64,000 nucleotides of DNA from Sclerodactyla briareus (Eukaryota; Echinodermata; Holothuroidea; Dendrochirotida; Sclerodactylidae): assembly GCA_026419785.1 (NCBI GenBank), contig JAODTK010000189.1, positions 1 to 64,000 of the forward strand. The letters are read 5' to 3'. Under the pieces are notes generated by a model that was not told where the DNA came from, did not search any database, and saw nothing but the letters and a program-made list of their open reading frames with translations. Below are positions 25,901-36,611 of the stretch, piece by piece (the first letter of the stretch is position 1; each line of letters opens with the position of its first letter). Both the position numbers and the translations under genes were made by a program.

Positions 25901-28388
25901 GCGCGTGCAATGACCGGACTAATTTGAGTTGTATTGCTGGCGCAGTCAGTTGATCAGCAAATGGTGAAAAACGTATTTTGTGATCGGTTGATTTGATAAG
26001 TGGATATATTCGAATATACAGGTGCGTAAATTCGATTCAATATGCGTATACATCGATTATATGGAATATATTCGAATTAATAGGTAGATCAATTTTAATA
26101 TATATGTGTATATATTCTTGATCGCTGATTAGTTGTGATACATGGATATTTTCCAATATATGTGCATGATTCGATTTTATACGTGCAGCTATTCGAATAT
26201 TTACGTGTATAAAATATGGGGGAAATGTCCAGCACGGCTTTCCATGCACGTGCATATATGTGTACATATACCGCGTAGAATCCTATGTAGTGCGAAAGCT
26301 GGCTCAATTGGATTGTTTGAGTGAGGCTCGTAGTATCCTGAGTAAGTGTGTAAACTGGCGGAAATGAAGTGCGTGTGTGCATGCCTCGAATGTTCCTATG
26401 CAATTGGGTGGGCTGGCTGGATTGAAGTTCGTGTGCATGCGTAAGCCTCGTAGGATCCTGTGTGTGTAGAGGCTCATTCACACGATACGATTCTTTCGCC
26501 AGACTTTCGTCGTGCCCGACTTTTTTGCCCGACTTTCGTCGCAATGTGTAAATGTTCTTTTCCTTGTCATCAAAAAAGTCGAAATCGCAAGAGATTTTTT
26601 TTTTTCAATCGTGCCCGATCTTGTAGTAACGTGTGAATGTACTTTTGCTGGACTGTTTGTCACACGCGACAATATTTTGGCTTGTCGGGCATAGAGCAAC
26701 ATGGTGAACTTTGTCGGCCGATTTGTTTGTCGCGCGTGCAGACCGGACTAATTTGAGTTGTATTGCTGGCGCAGTCAGTTGATCAGCAAATGGTGAAAAA
26801 CGTATTTTGTGATCGGTTGATTTGATAAGTGGATATATTCGAATATACAGGTGCGTAAATTCGATTCAATATGCGTATACATTGGATTTATATGGAAATA
26901 TTTCGAATTAATAGGTAGATCAATTTTAATATATATGTGTATATATTCTTGATCGCTGATTAGTTGTGATACATGGATATTTTCCAATATATGTGCATGA
27001 TTCGATTTTATACGTGCAGCTATTCGAATATTTACGTGTATAAAATATGGGGGAAATGTCCAGCACGGCTTTCCATGCACGTGCATATATGTGTACATAT
27101 ACCGCGTAGAATCCTATGTAGTGCGAAAGCTGGCTCAATTGGATTGTTTGAGTGAGGCTCGTAGTATCCTGAGTAAGTGTGTAAACTGGCGGAAATGAAG
27201 TGCGTGTGTGCATGCCTCGAATGTTCCTATGCAATTGGGTGGGCTGGCTGGATTGAAGTTCGTGTGCATGCGTAAGCCTCGTAGGATCCTGTGTGTGTAG
27301 AGGCTCATTCACACGATACGATTCTTTCGCCAGACTTTCGTCGTGCCCGACTTTTCTGCCCGACTTTCGTCGCAATGTGTAAATGTTCTTTTCCTTGTCA
27401 TCAAAAAAGTCGAAATCGCAAGAGATTTTTTTTTCAAATCGTGCCCGATCTTGTAGTAACGTGTGAATGTACTTTTGCTGGACTGTTTGTCACACGCGAC
27501 AATATTTTGGCTTGTCGGGCATAGAGCAACATGGTGAACTTTGTCGGCCGATTTGTTTGTCGCGCGTGCAATGAACCTTGACTAATTTGAGTTGTATTGC
27601 TGGCGCAGTCAGTTGATCAGCAAATGGTGAAAAACGTATTTTGTGATCGGTTGATTTTTGATACTGATATATTCGATATACAGGTGCGTAATTCGATTCA
27701 ATATGCGTATACATCGATTATATGGAATATATTCGAATTAATAGGTAGATCAATTTTAATATATATGTGTATATATTCTTGATCGCTGATTAGTTGTGAT
27801 ACATGGATATTTTCCAATATATGTGCATGATTCGATTTTATACGTGCAGCTATTCGAATATTTACGTGTATAAAATATGGGGGAAATGTCCAGCACGGCT
27901 TTCCATGCACGTGCATATATGTGTACATATACCGCGTAGAATCCTATGTAGTTGCGAAGCTGGCTCAATTGGATTGTTTGAGTGAGGCTCGTAGTATCCT
28001 GAGTAAGTGTGTAAACTGGCGGAAATGAAGTGCGTGTGTGCATGCCTCGAATGTTCCTATGCAATTGGGTGGGCTGGCTGGATTGAAGTTCGTGTGCATG
28101 CGTAAGCCTCGTAGGATCCTGTGTGTGTAGAGGCTCATTCACACGATACGATTCTTTCGCCAGACTTTCGTCGTGCCCGACTTTTCTGCCCGACTTTCGT
28201 CGCAATGTGTAAATGTTCTTTTCCTTGTCATCAAAAAAGTCGAAATCGCAAGAGATTTTTTTTTCAAATCGTGCCCGATCTTGTAGTAACGTGTGAATGT
28301 ACTTTTGCTGGACTGTTTGTCACACGCGACAATATTTTGGCTTGTCGGGCATAGAGCAACATGGTGAACTTTGTCGGCCGATTTGTTT
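25901..28388. repeat. 830-bp unit in three tandem copies
   Basis: Copies begin at GCGCGTGCA at about 25901, 26732 and 27562 (spacings 831 and 830 bp) and end near 28388. They are nearly identical apart from single-base indels and a small divergent patch at 27650-27690. Each unit is itself built of repeats: an AT-rich 5' part of TATATTCGAATATA words, a middle part with recurring GGCTCGTAGTATCCTGAG / GCCTCGTAGGATCCTGTG words, and a 3' part with repeated CGTGCCCGACTTT / GTGTGAATGTACTTTTGC words. A 149-codon minus frame recurs in each copy but simply follows the duplication. The structure is a higher-order satellite-like array. Confidence 0.9.
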
Positions 28389-28939
28389 AGGAACGGGAGC
28401 GAATTCGCTGTCCATACAACCCACACAATGATAGCGAGCATTTTCAGTGCAGTAAGATAAAAAAAATGATTGAAAATACTTGAATGGGAATTATTTGAGA
28501 TTATGGTATTTCTAATGTTTGTTTCGAATAATGTAGAATTGAAGTGAATGACAATGCTATTCGTTTTGAGCGATAGATTCTTGTTTGGCTAGCGCTTCGT
28601 ATGTACATGCACATAGCCTAGGGTTATACCACAGGCACATATTCTTGAAGAGGACAGGCCTCTAGGCTTATCGCTACCAAATTAATCTCCCGACAAATAT
28701 GGGCCTGACGATGTGAGTAGGCTAAACATGCAGAACGATTTTCAATCAAAATATCACGACTAGAACTAGCCCAATTATTACAATATTTAGTCGGATATCC
28801 ATCAGAAATAATCTCACTATTATCCTCATAATAATCATCACTGTCATCATCATTGTGGAATATTGCTAATATATATATAATATATATATATATATGGTAA
28901 CCACTCGGTACCCAACTCGCACCCCTCTCTATTTTGCCT
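28389..28939. other. No recognised gene; short TA tract
   Basis: A TATATA tract at about 28869-28897. The minus-strand 107-codon frame across it has no recognised motif. Confidence 0.4.
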
Positions 28940-29100
28940 ATTGTCAATCACCAAGGCGCAAATTGGTCTTCATTAGTGTAATCCTGTCAAGGATTATCTC
29001 CTGTCAATCACTGAGGCTCAAATTGGCCTTCCCCATTATAATCCCCACAAGATTATCCCCTGTCAATGAGCGAAACACTATTAGCCTCACCCCACCATTT
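28940..29100. repeat. Three-copy 60-bp tandem repeat
   Basis: TGTCAATCACCAAGGCGCAA, TGTCAATCACTGAGGCTCAA and TGTCAATGAGCGAAACACTA start at 28942, 29002 and 29061. TAATCC ... AAGATTATCCCC words lie between them. Copies are diverged. Confidence 0.75.
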
Positions 29101-29333
29101 TGTTCTCGGCCTAATAAAGTGCTCAGCCTTCTTATCTTCGAGTTTTATCACTTCTGTGGTCACTCTGCAACTGACGAGGGCTTGTATTGTCCGAAGCTCT
29201 GCATCCAAAATAAATCGGCTGTTCTCACTCACATTTTCCTAGCTCAATCGCTATTTCGCATCTCATTCGAGGTCGAGATCCAGCCTCTCATTTACGTAGC
29301 ATTGTTTGTTTTTTAATTCCTGTTTTTGGCCTC

Positions 29334-29392
29334 TTGTATATATTATATATATATAGATATATATCTATATATATATATATAATATATATATA

Positions 29393-29459
<67 letters not shown>

Positions 29460-29461
29460 GA
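29334..29461. repeat. Long (TA)n microsatellite
   Basis: About 125 bp of nearly pure TA with phase breaks. It produces a spurious Ile/Tyr frame. Confidence 0.95.
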
Positions 29462-31004
29462 GAATTATATAGCGCAACCACAGATAGCATTCTTTGGACG
29501 AATAAAATGGACCCCAGAATAGCTGTCATCAAGACGCGACATTGTGTCAGAACTGGGACTATTACTTATACCTATTCCGTTTGGAGAGGAAATCCTCGCC
29601 AATGTGAACATGAAAACTGTAAGTCTGAGCAAAGCAGCTAGCAGACGTGTATTGTTTTATGTGTGGCTTACGCTGCACATGCACAGTGAAGGAGTGTTGT
29701 TGTTGTTGTGTTGTTGTCCTCATCGTGTCTCCCGAAAGGACCAGATGAGATATTGTAGTCAGTTTACCATTCACCTATAATATAACTGTTGATGTTTGCC
29801 TAACACAACGGTTGCTAGTGGTAACGATTAGTGGTGGTTAAGAATATCCACTGAGGGGTACCTACGATGGGGTGCCATGGTGGCGGGTGATCCCGCAATG
29901 TGGTGCACTCGCAAGGGTGTTAGTGTGGATCAGGTTTAGGTGTTGGTACCCAAAAGATTTGGGGTTCCTGGAATGGAATCGACCCTACCCCACCCCTAAT
30001 TCCTAACATTGAGCTCATACATCCAGGGTAAACATGGCTAACATATAGCATCAATGTCAATTAGCCTAGCCTTGGCCGAATGTTACAGCTAACAGTACAA
30101 TGTGAATCTACCTCTTCAAGCAACGTCCATACTAGCCGCAGGGCCTAGGCTATAACGAGTATACTATAAGCTAGGCCTAATTAGTTGAACTCCACATTGA
30201 GTGTTTTTTTTTTTCCCCAAGTCAAAATACTGTATTAGCCCAAATGGCACCGGTAACCTTCCACGTTTTTCACACCCCTTTTCCGAGCTCAATAGCAAGT
30301 TTTATTACCAGGTATACTCCACCCTAATGTTCCCTACTCCGTCTGGAGTCTACCATTTGAAGTTTTGCGCTGATGACTACTGAAGTATTTAGCGAAAGTT
30401 TTTAGACATGCTTCACAGGGGATTGAAATCTCACATCATAAATAGAAGGGAATATTTTGGAGAGAAAATCATCAACTGCGCCAGATTCATGTAAATGTTT
30501 ACAAATTGCACAGACGATTGTGTTTCTTCCGAATAAGGGCAAAATTGATCCAGCTGAGGGCTAAACACCCTATTTGGGCCAGGACGCGAAAACAATATAG
30601 TCTATTTTTTTTTGGAGGGAACACTGCGGATTATAATCAGTGTAAAAGTGGTGTTTGCTTTATCCAGTGTATTCCTCGAGAGAAGATAAAAATTTCACAG
30701 CACAGTCCCTGAGGTCAAATTGAAGGCTCAAGAACGGGAAATAGAAGAAGGGAAAGCAAAAACATATAGTGGAACTTGCCGCAAAAATCCAGTAAAGTGG
30801 AATAAATTTGAATAACCTACCTAGAAAATTAGTTGGGCCCAAAAATGGCATTGAGGCTAATGGGTTATAGTGAGGTACGGGGAACCCTGTTTTTTTTTTT
30901 TAATGCTCCCATAAAGTTAGATGTCACACTCCCCCCACCGTCAAAACCACCCCCACCCCTCGTTTCCCCTCCCATCCCCTCCCCCCACTCATCGTGGGCC
31001 GAAT
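29462..31004. other. No recognised gene
   Basis: Contains a T run near 30202 and 30888, and a C-rich stretch near 30930-30990. The open frames of 60-99 codons lack recognisable content. Confidence 0.4.
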
Positions 31005-31180
31005 ACCCTGGAAGAAATTTAAGCCTAATTACATCAATTTGCATAATATTTGGAGAACGACTATACCACTATTCGCCTTTCATATCCCGGAATGGAATCT
31101 TCTGCCAGCCGATCTGGAAGGGTCTGCTCTGACAACCTCAAAGGTCAATTTTAATCGGCTAACTAGTCCTGGAAGACTTG
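31005..31180 (+). mobile_element. LINE reverse-transcriptase C-terminal fragment
   Basis: The frame NYINLHNIWRTTIPLFAFHI followed by PEWNLLPADLEGSALTTSKV and NFNRL has the classic ending of many LINE RT proteins: F-x-x-x-x-I-x-x-W-N-x-L-P, then a short helix with F-x-x-L. This suggests a third, unrelated and strongly 5'-truncated non-LTR insertion. No upstream RT motifs remain. Confidence 0.6.
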
Positions 31181-31805
31181 ACCAGAAAGCTACAAACCAC
31201 CAGAATCTAGACCATGTTTCCACTTTTTCTCCCCCATTTCCCCCTTTGCCTTTCGCTTAAGCCGTGCCCTTAATGATACATTATTGAAGGTTGATATGAG
31301 GTGGGGAGATGTCGTAGAAAGGGTTCCCAAACTTGCTATGAATTGTGCATTTGAGCAAGCAAATTCACGACTAACAAAAATTCGGGCAAAATGATTACCT
31401 TTGTAGACTTTTTTTCTCCCTGAAATCTTGAAGTTTTCCCCCTGGGGGAATTTCCCCCTGGTTGGGAACCACTGATCTAGACCGTCGCTTCACGCTCACG
31501 TTATATTGCATGCACCAACTGCAAATGTTTTAACCGCAATCCCAGGAATTTCATGCGTCATAATTTTCTGAAGGTTCTGAACGTCTGAGACTGAATTTTC
31601 ATGGATGCCGAGAGATTGCACTCCGGTGATTGCCTCTTGTCGTTGTTGTTTGTTGTTTGTTTTTTACCGATAATACAGCCTATCGGTGAAGGACTTCGAC
31701 GGCGCCGTTCGACTTGTCCAAGGTTGACTGTTACACTGAAGTATTGATTTGCCACAAGATAAGACTAAATCGTGGACAAAAATGGCAACTCATCCAGCAA
31801 GTTGA
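31181..31805. other. No recognised gene
   Basis: Short both-strand frames only. A GGGGGAATTTCCCCC-type inverted word occurs near 31440-31460 (CCCCCTGGGGGAATTTCCCC). Confidence 0.4.
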
Positions 31806-32063
31806 ATACATTTGCAAATCCCATCACCGGGAGCTTTTGACTTTCACACAATCAAGAATCATGGAAAAGTGGAATTCAGATTTGAGCTCAGGCAAAGCTT
31901 CAAGGGCACATGCGCGGATACACCAATCATACACTCATATATTGGCATGGATGAACAAAGCCGAATGTGTTTTCAAATCATCTGGCTCGGACGCGAGGAT
32001 GCAGGCAAATATTATAAAGTTACGGAGCTCTCTAACAAACACTTCATTGTCAAGAAGAATTGA
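31806..32063 (+). CDS. Unknown open frame with faint Ig-like signature
   Basis: About 85 codons open after a TGA at 31803-31805 and ending at TGA 32061-32063. The segment CFQIIWLGREDAGKYYKVTE resembles the E-F strands of an Ig V-type domain (hydrophobic alternation, then D-A-G-K-Y), but the usual Cys after the Tyr is replaced. A +1 shift just past the stop gives FETCYSIKVRG, which could be the domain's last strand. No strong acceptor precedes it: the nearest is CATCCAG at 31794-31800, without a pyrimidine tract. An overlapping 133-codon frame at 31714-32115 has no such pattern. This could be a decayed or mis-sequenced exon, or chance. Confidence 0.3.
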   Translation: MHLQIPSPGAFDFHTIKNHGKVEFRFELRQSFKGTCADTPIIHSYIGMDEQSRMCFQIIWLGREDAGKYYKVTELSNKHFIVKKN

Positions 32064-32733
32064 TCTTCGAAACTTGCTATTCAATCAAAGTTCGAGGCGC
32101 CAACGAAACCGTTGATACATCTAACAAAAGGAACCACCACGAAAAAACAAAAAAAAACCCCCCGCTGCCTTACGTAGGGGCTTGTGGACACAATGTATGG
32201 CTCTATGTATATGGATCCCGTAAGGATGAGATGATAAGAACCGCTTAGTGTTCGGACAGCTGGAATAAAAGACGAGGTTACTGCAACGGCCATGCCCAAG
32301 GACGTGAACAATGAGAGCGTCCCAACGTCTGTACTTTCTCTCAGGAAATTGAACGCTGTAAAGTGGACAGCTAGAAACCGTTTATTCAAAGTTTCGGACT
32401 TTAACACTTTCGTATTCTATGGCCACATGTCACAACGACAATACGTTGGATCTGGATCGTGTTTGGAAGTCAGCTGAATACGGTGTATTGGCCAACCTCT
32501 TGCCACTCTAACTATTTGTTGGGCAAATCTACAGAAAAAGCTCACCCACTTATCATGATCCCACACAACTCACGCTTTTCATGAACCTTCTAAATTATCA
32601 CAGGGGTCAGCCATCCGCTACAGGTCACCGGTCCCCAAATTCATCCAGATTCCGCCAACCTTTTCCCTCCCCCGGATGCCTCCATCACTTCAATACCACT
32701 GCCCCACAACGCTAGCCACACTCCTTTTATTAG
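32064..32733. other. No recognised gene
   Basis: Opposed frames of 61-108 codons without recognisable domains. Confidence 0.4.
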
Positions 32734-33465
32734 TTTATCAGTATAATTGTCTTCTGAAAGTTTTCGTTTGTGTGTTTGTTTTTATATTGTCCCCCAATTC
32801 TTTACTAGTTCTATAGCACTTGGTGATCGTCTCTCTTTATCTATCTATCTATCTAATCTATCTATCTATCTATCTATCTGTCTATCTATCTATCTTCTAT
32901 CTTCTATCTATCCTTCTATCTATCGATCTATCTATCTATTCATCCTATCTATCCATCCTATCCATCTTATCTATCCATCTATCCATCGCTTCCGACATCA
33001 GAAGCAAACAGAATGAAGCCGTGAGGAAACAAAATGCCTTTGACACTCCTACTCCCACCGCAAGAAACGCGTTAATGTGGATACCGTCCCGCAATTAGTC
33101 TCAAGTTTTATCAGTATAATTGGTCTTGCTGATACTGTTTGTGTTTGTGTGTTTGTTTTTATATATTGTCCCAAATTCTTTACTAGTTATATAGCTTGTT
33201 GATCTATCTATCTACTATCTATCTAGCTATCTATCTATCTCATCTATCGATCTAGCTATCTATCTATCTCTCTTACTATCTATCTATCTAACTATCCTAA
33301 TCTATTCTATCCATCCTATCTACCATCTATTCCATCTATCTAACGCTCTCGACATCGAAGCCCAAGATTGAAGCGTGAGGAAATAACAGCAAACAGTTGC
33401 CTTTGACACTCCTACTCCCACCGCAAGAAACACTAGTTAATTTGGACACCGTCCGCATTAAGTCG
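32734..33465. repeat. Tandem duplication (373-bp unit) with TCTA microsatellite
   Basis: TTTATCAGTATAATTG starts at 32734 and 33107. Both copies run through GTTTGTTTTTATATTGTCCC and TTCTTTACTAGTT, then a long imperfect (CTAT)n tract, then TTTGACACTCCTACTCCCAC and CGCAAGAAAC. The two microsatellite tracts differ in length and interruptions. Confidence 0.9.
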
Positions 33466-36375
33466 ACCGAAAAAACCAAAATAAAAAGGTGGACTAAAAA
33501 AACCCAAACGAGGGGCGAAAGGTAAGAGTACATCCCAAAATGAGAAATGCACTCGTTGTGGATTTCCCCCCTCCCCTCCAATTCTATGTGCCCAGCTATT
33601 GGGTAGACATGTAACAAATGTCACAAAAACCCAAACGCTCAAATGAGTAGCCATAAGTGGCGAACCTAGTGGTCCATTGAAATTAGACACTGGGCAGACT
33701 ACACCAGTGATCCATATGATTTTTCCACGAATCGCTGGAGAAGATTTCCCCCAAAAGGGGCAGAAAAAACACTATGGGATGCAGGCTCACAGCCAAATGT
33801 GTCGCTGGCAATGGTGGCGATGACCCTGACATACAAGGGAGTTGAGCGAAAAAACAAAGTGTTGGTATCCACACCCTCACAGAGGTACTCTTGGGCCATG
33901 GAGGCATTGAGCATTCTCGTCTGCTAGTGAGCATTCAATGGAATCAGTCATGACAGCTACAGTGGGGATAACTACAAAAATGAGTATCCCAGCAGTTCAA
34001 GGGTCTAGGGCACTGAGGGCATGAACACTACAACGAGCTAACATCAGGAGCGAACATGTATTCTAACAACACCTATGCGGGTCCACTTCCTTTTAGGGAT
34101 AAATTCAACAAATTTAAACTCGAGAGAAATGCAAAATTAGGGAGTTTCACACAAGTCACTGAACCAACTGACTGAGTTTCAGGCATGATCGTGGTTCCAA
34201 AACTTGTACATTGGTCGCATCTGCTGTAGAATCTGAAAAGTCAAATGAAAATGTCAAGAGGACCTGCATCCATTCCCCCGTTGCGCCCCCAGTAGAACAT
34301 ACTGGGGACAATTACTGGCACCAAATCATTCTCAAATTCGACGCAAACTCCTGGCTTCCTGGTCACTTCCTTTTTCGAAGCATGTCTCAATAACGCCCTT
34401 TTGGGAGGTACTGTATCCACGCCTACCATTGTGGCATATCCTCGGCCCCAGACCACTTTCTAAGCTTAAAATTCAGAGATATTGTTAGGTCAGGATGGCA
34501 CAGTTTTCTTGAACGGAGTCATGGATGAATATAAAGCAAAACCGTAACGTGAACTTTAGTTAACTTCCGTAAGCATTGTCCCATGTCATACAGGGAATCT
34601 AACTAGCCACACCCTGGAATGCTATATTTACTCGCATACACGAAGGTCATATTTCTCTGCAAATACGACCTATTTATAAACGCGCAATCACCTTATTCTT
34701 CTTGGAATAAATGCTAATCTCACGCCTACCAGAAAATCCATTTTAACTGATATGTCTGAAGCTAATTAATGAACTTCAAGCTAAATATTACCTATGTGAA
34801 ACATTATTATACCCTTTATTGCCCAATTTTAGGCCATTCTGATTGCTGGTGGCAGTTTATCGACATTCTTGAAAAATCCAACCTTTTGGTATTTCAACCA
34901 GTTTTGTTAGGTGCTCTGAAGCAACTATAAGGCACGTTTTAGGGATCTTTCCTCGATATTTTTAGCTCAATATCACCCATTTTTCTCAGTACACAAATAA
35001 CAACTTAAAGCGCCACTGACATCGTAAAACCAGATTCATGACAGCCTCTAAAGGATGACATACTAGTGCATGGAAGAACATCGAGGAACACGATCAGGTT
35101 ACGCAATGTTCTAAACAGATTTCTAGAACGGCAAGAACAAGTGTTGCAAAGACAGAACCCCAAAACGTACTTTTGACCTCCAGGATTCCTAAGCATTGTG
35201 AACCATTCATGAAAGTTCATTCTAACTTGGCGGTAAAATTACATTTCTCAGATCTCTCGGAAAGGACCGTGAATGTGGGTGTGGGAACAGTTCAACAACG
35301 AGAGCAGTCATTGAGTTTGCAGGCTACCATGACCGCATCTCCAACCACTGAATTATATGATCCCAAATAGGGACACGAGGATAATCACAGACGCATCATT
35401 GTTTTGGTCTGGGTGGGATCCTACTACGAAGGCAAGGAGACGATCAATGGTCCCGGTAGCGTAATTCTCAATGTCAATGACTGACATTGTAGCAACGCTA
35501 TGCACATAACGGGAAGAAAGGGCTATCTATCTATATTATCTGGTCGGAAGCGATTTTCACATTGAAACTGATCAAAACCGTTAGTTTCGTTGTTAGCTGA
35601 AAATATCTAGATGGACTACCGCCGCGCATTCAGCGCTCCCGTATGAAAACTCATGCGTACTCGTGTTCGGCATTCGCATGAGCCTGGAAAGACATGACAA
35701 CAGCAGAGGCATTACCAAGGTCGCCTTCGCTGACGGCAACGGATGCCAATGAACTAATCGCGAACGAAGTCGGAGCCTTCGTCGACGCAATTGTTAGCGG
35801 ATTACCAACAACCGTAAGAATGCCTAAACCGAACCCGGGAAACCAGGACATCATGCCGTTTGCTGAAAGAAAAAAACTACCGTAAGGTGGATGGTCGGGG
35901 AAGTCCCAAATTCCACTACACACGAGACCTTATCATCCCTATGAGGGGGAATAACTTTACAGAATGGACGCCCCGAAGACTTGGTTACCAGCTTCATGTG
36001 ACGCGGAAATTTGGTGTGTTGCTCCTTATGGGGAGATGAGGAGATTTGGTGTCGTTTATATGACATCGAGCTGAATGCTATCCTACGGTATATAACAAAA
36101 CCTAGATAGGATTTGCATTGGACAGTTCTAATCGTGACGTTATGCAAACGTTGTCGTAGCTTTCCACCAGTTCTACGGAACGAAAATTCCTCTTCAACAT
36201 TAATTGCGAAAAGACATGTGGCAAAGGCACCTCATCCTCTCAACTCCACTTGGGTTTCGCTGATTGGCAAGGAATCTATAGCTAACGCATCGAATAGAGT
36301 TGATATATTGACATCATCTAAAGTTACTTCCAAATATACAACTGTAAGATATTCGACCATATCTTCATCCATCAG
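33466..36375. other. No firm gene; several protein-like frames
   Basis: Some frames look less random than their surroundings. 35173-35370 (+) contains HFSDLSERTVNVGVGTVQQR, and 35694-35885 (+) contains VSGLPTTVRMPKPNPGNQDI. An equally open minus frame lies at 35651-35923, and another minus frame at 36232-36417. Because both strands are open and no splice sites of quality flank them, I do not call exons. They lie just upstream of the HYR-like exon at 36.38 kb and could be parts of the same gene. Confidence 0.3.
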
Positions 36376-36611
36376 TACCACCAATCGACTACCTCCCATT
36401 ATATCGGATTGTCCCAACGTTCGGTGATCACAACTCCGACGAGCAGCTCACCGGTAGTGTTGTCCTACAAATCACCCACGGGTACCTTCGACAGTTTGAT
36501 AATGGGTACTGTCTGCGAGCCGAACGGCAAACACTTCTCGATTGACACTCGACAGTCTTCTGGTCCTTCCAGTTTCCGTATTGACTTTTTGCATTCGTGT
36601 TACAGTGTCTG
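36376..36611 (+). pseudogene. HYR-like exon with frame breaks
   Basis: A 236-bp stretch between an acceptor (ATCTTCATCCATCAG, ending 36375) and a donor (TCTG/GTTAGT at 36611). The length is close to the 234 bp of the intact HYR exons. Reading across frames gives the HYR pieces in order: LPPIISDCPN, then VITTPTSSSPVVLSYKSPTG, then GTVCEPNGKHFSI (compare ATCVPGPGSNFPE), and finally FCIRVTVSG, the Cys-x-x-V-x-V last strand. At least two shifts are needed, one after the CP motif and one near 36590. It is either a decayed exon or an intact one with base-call errors. Both splice boundaries are where the family would place them. Confidence 0.45.

Noticed and set aside
26095..28205. 149-codon minus-strand frame present in all three 830-bp units
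   Set aside because: The copies are almost identical DNA, so the repeat of the frame is not independent evidence. The composition follows the minisatellite words.
25901..28388. CRISPR-like or integron-like array
   Set aside because: Units are 830 bp without short uniform repeats and unique spacers, and the surrounding DNA is clearly animal.
29334..29522. Ile/Tyr-rich open frame
   Set aside because: It is a translated (TA)n microsatellite.
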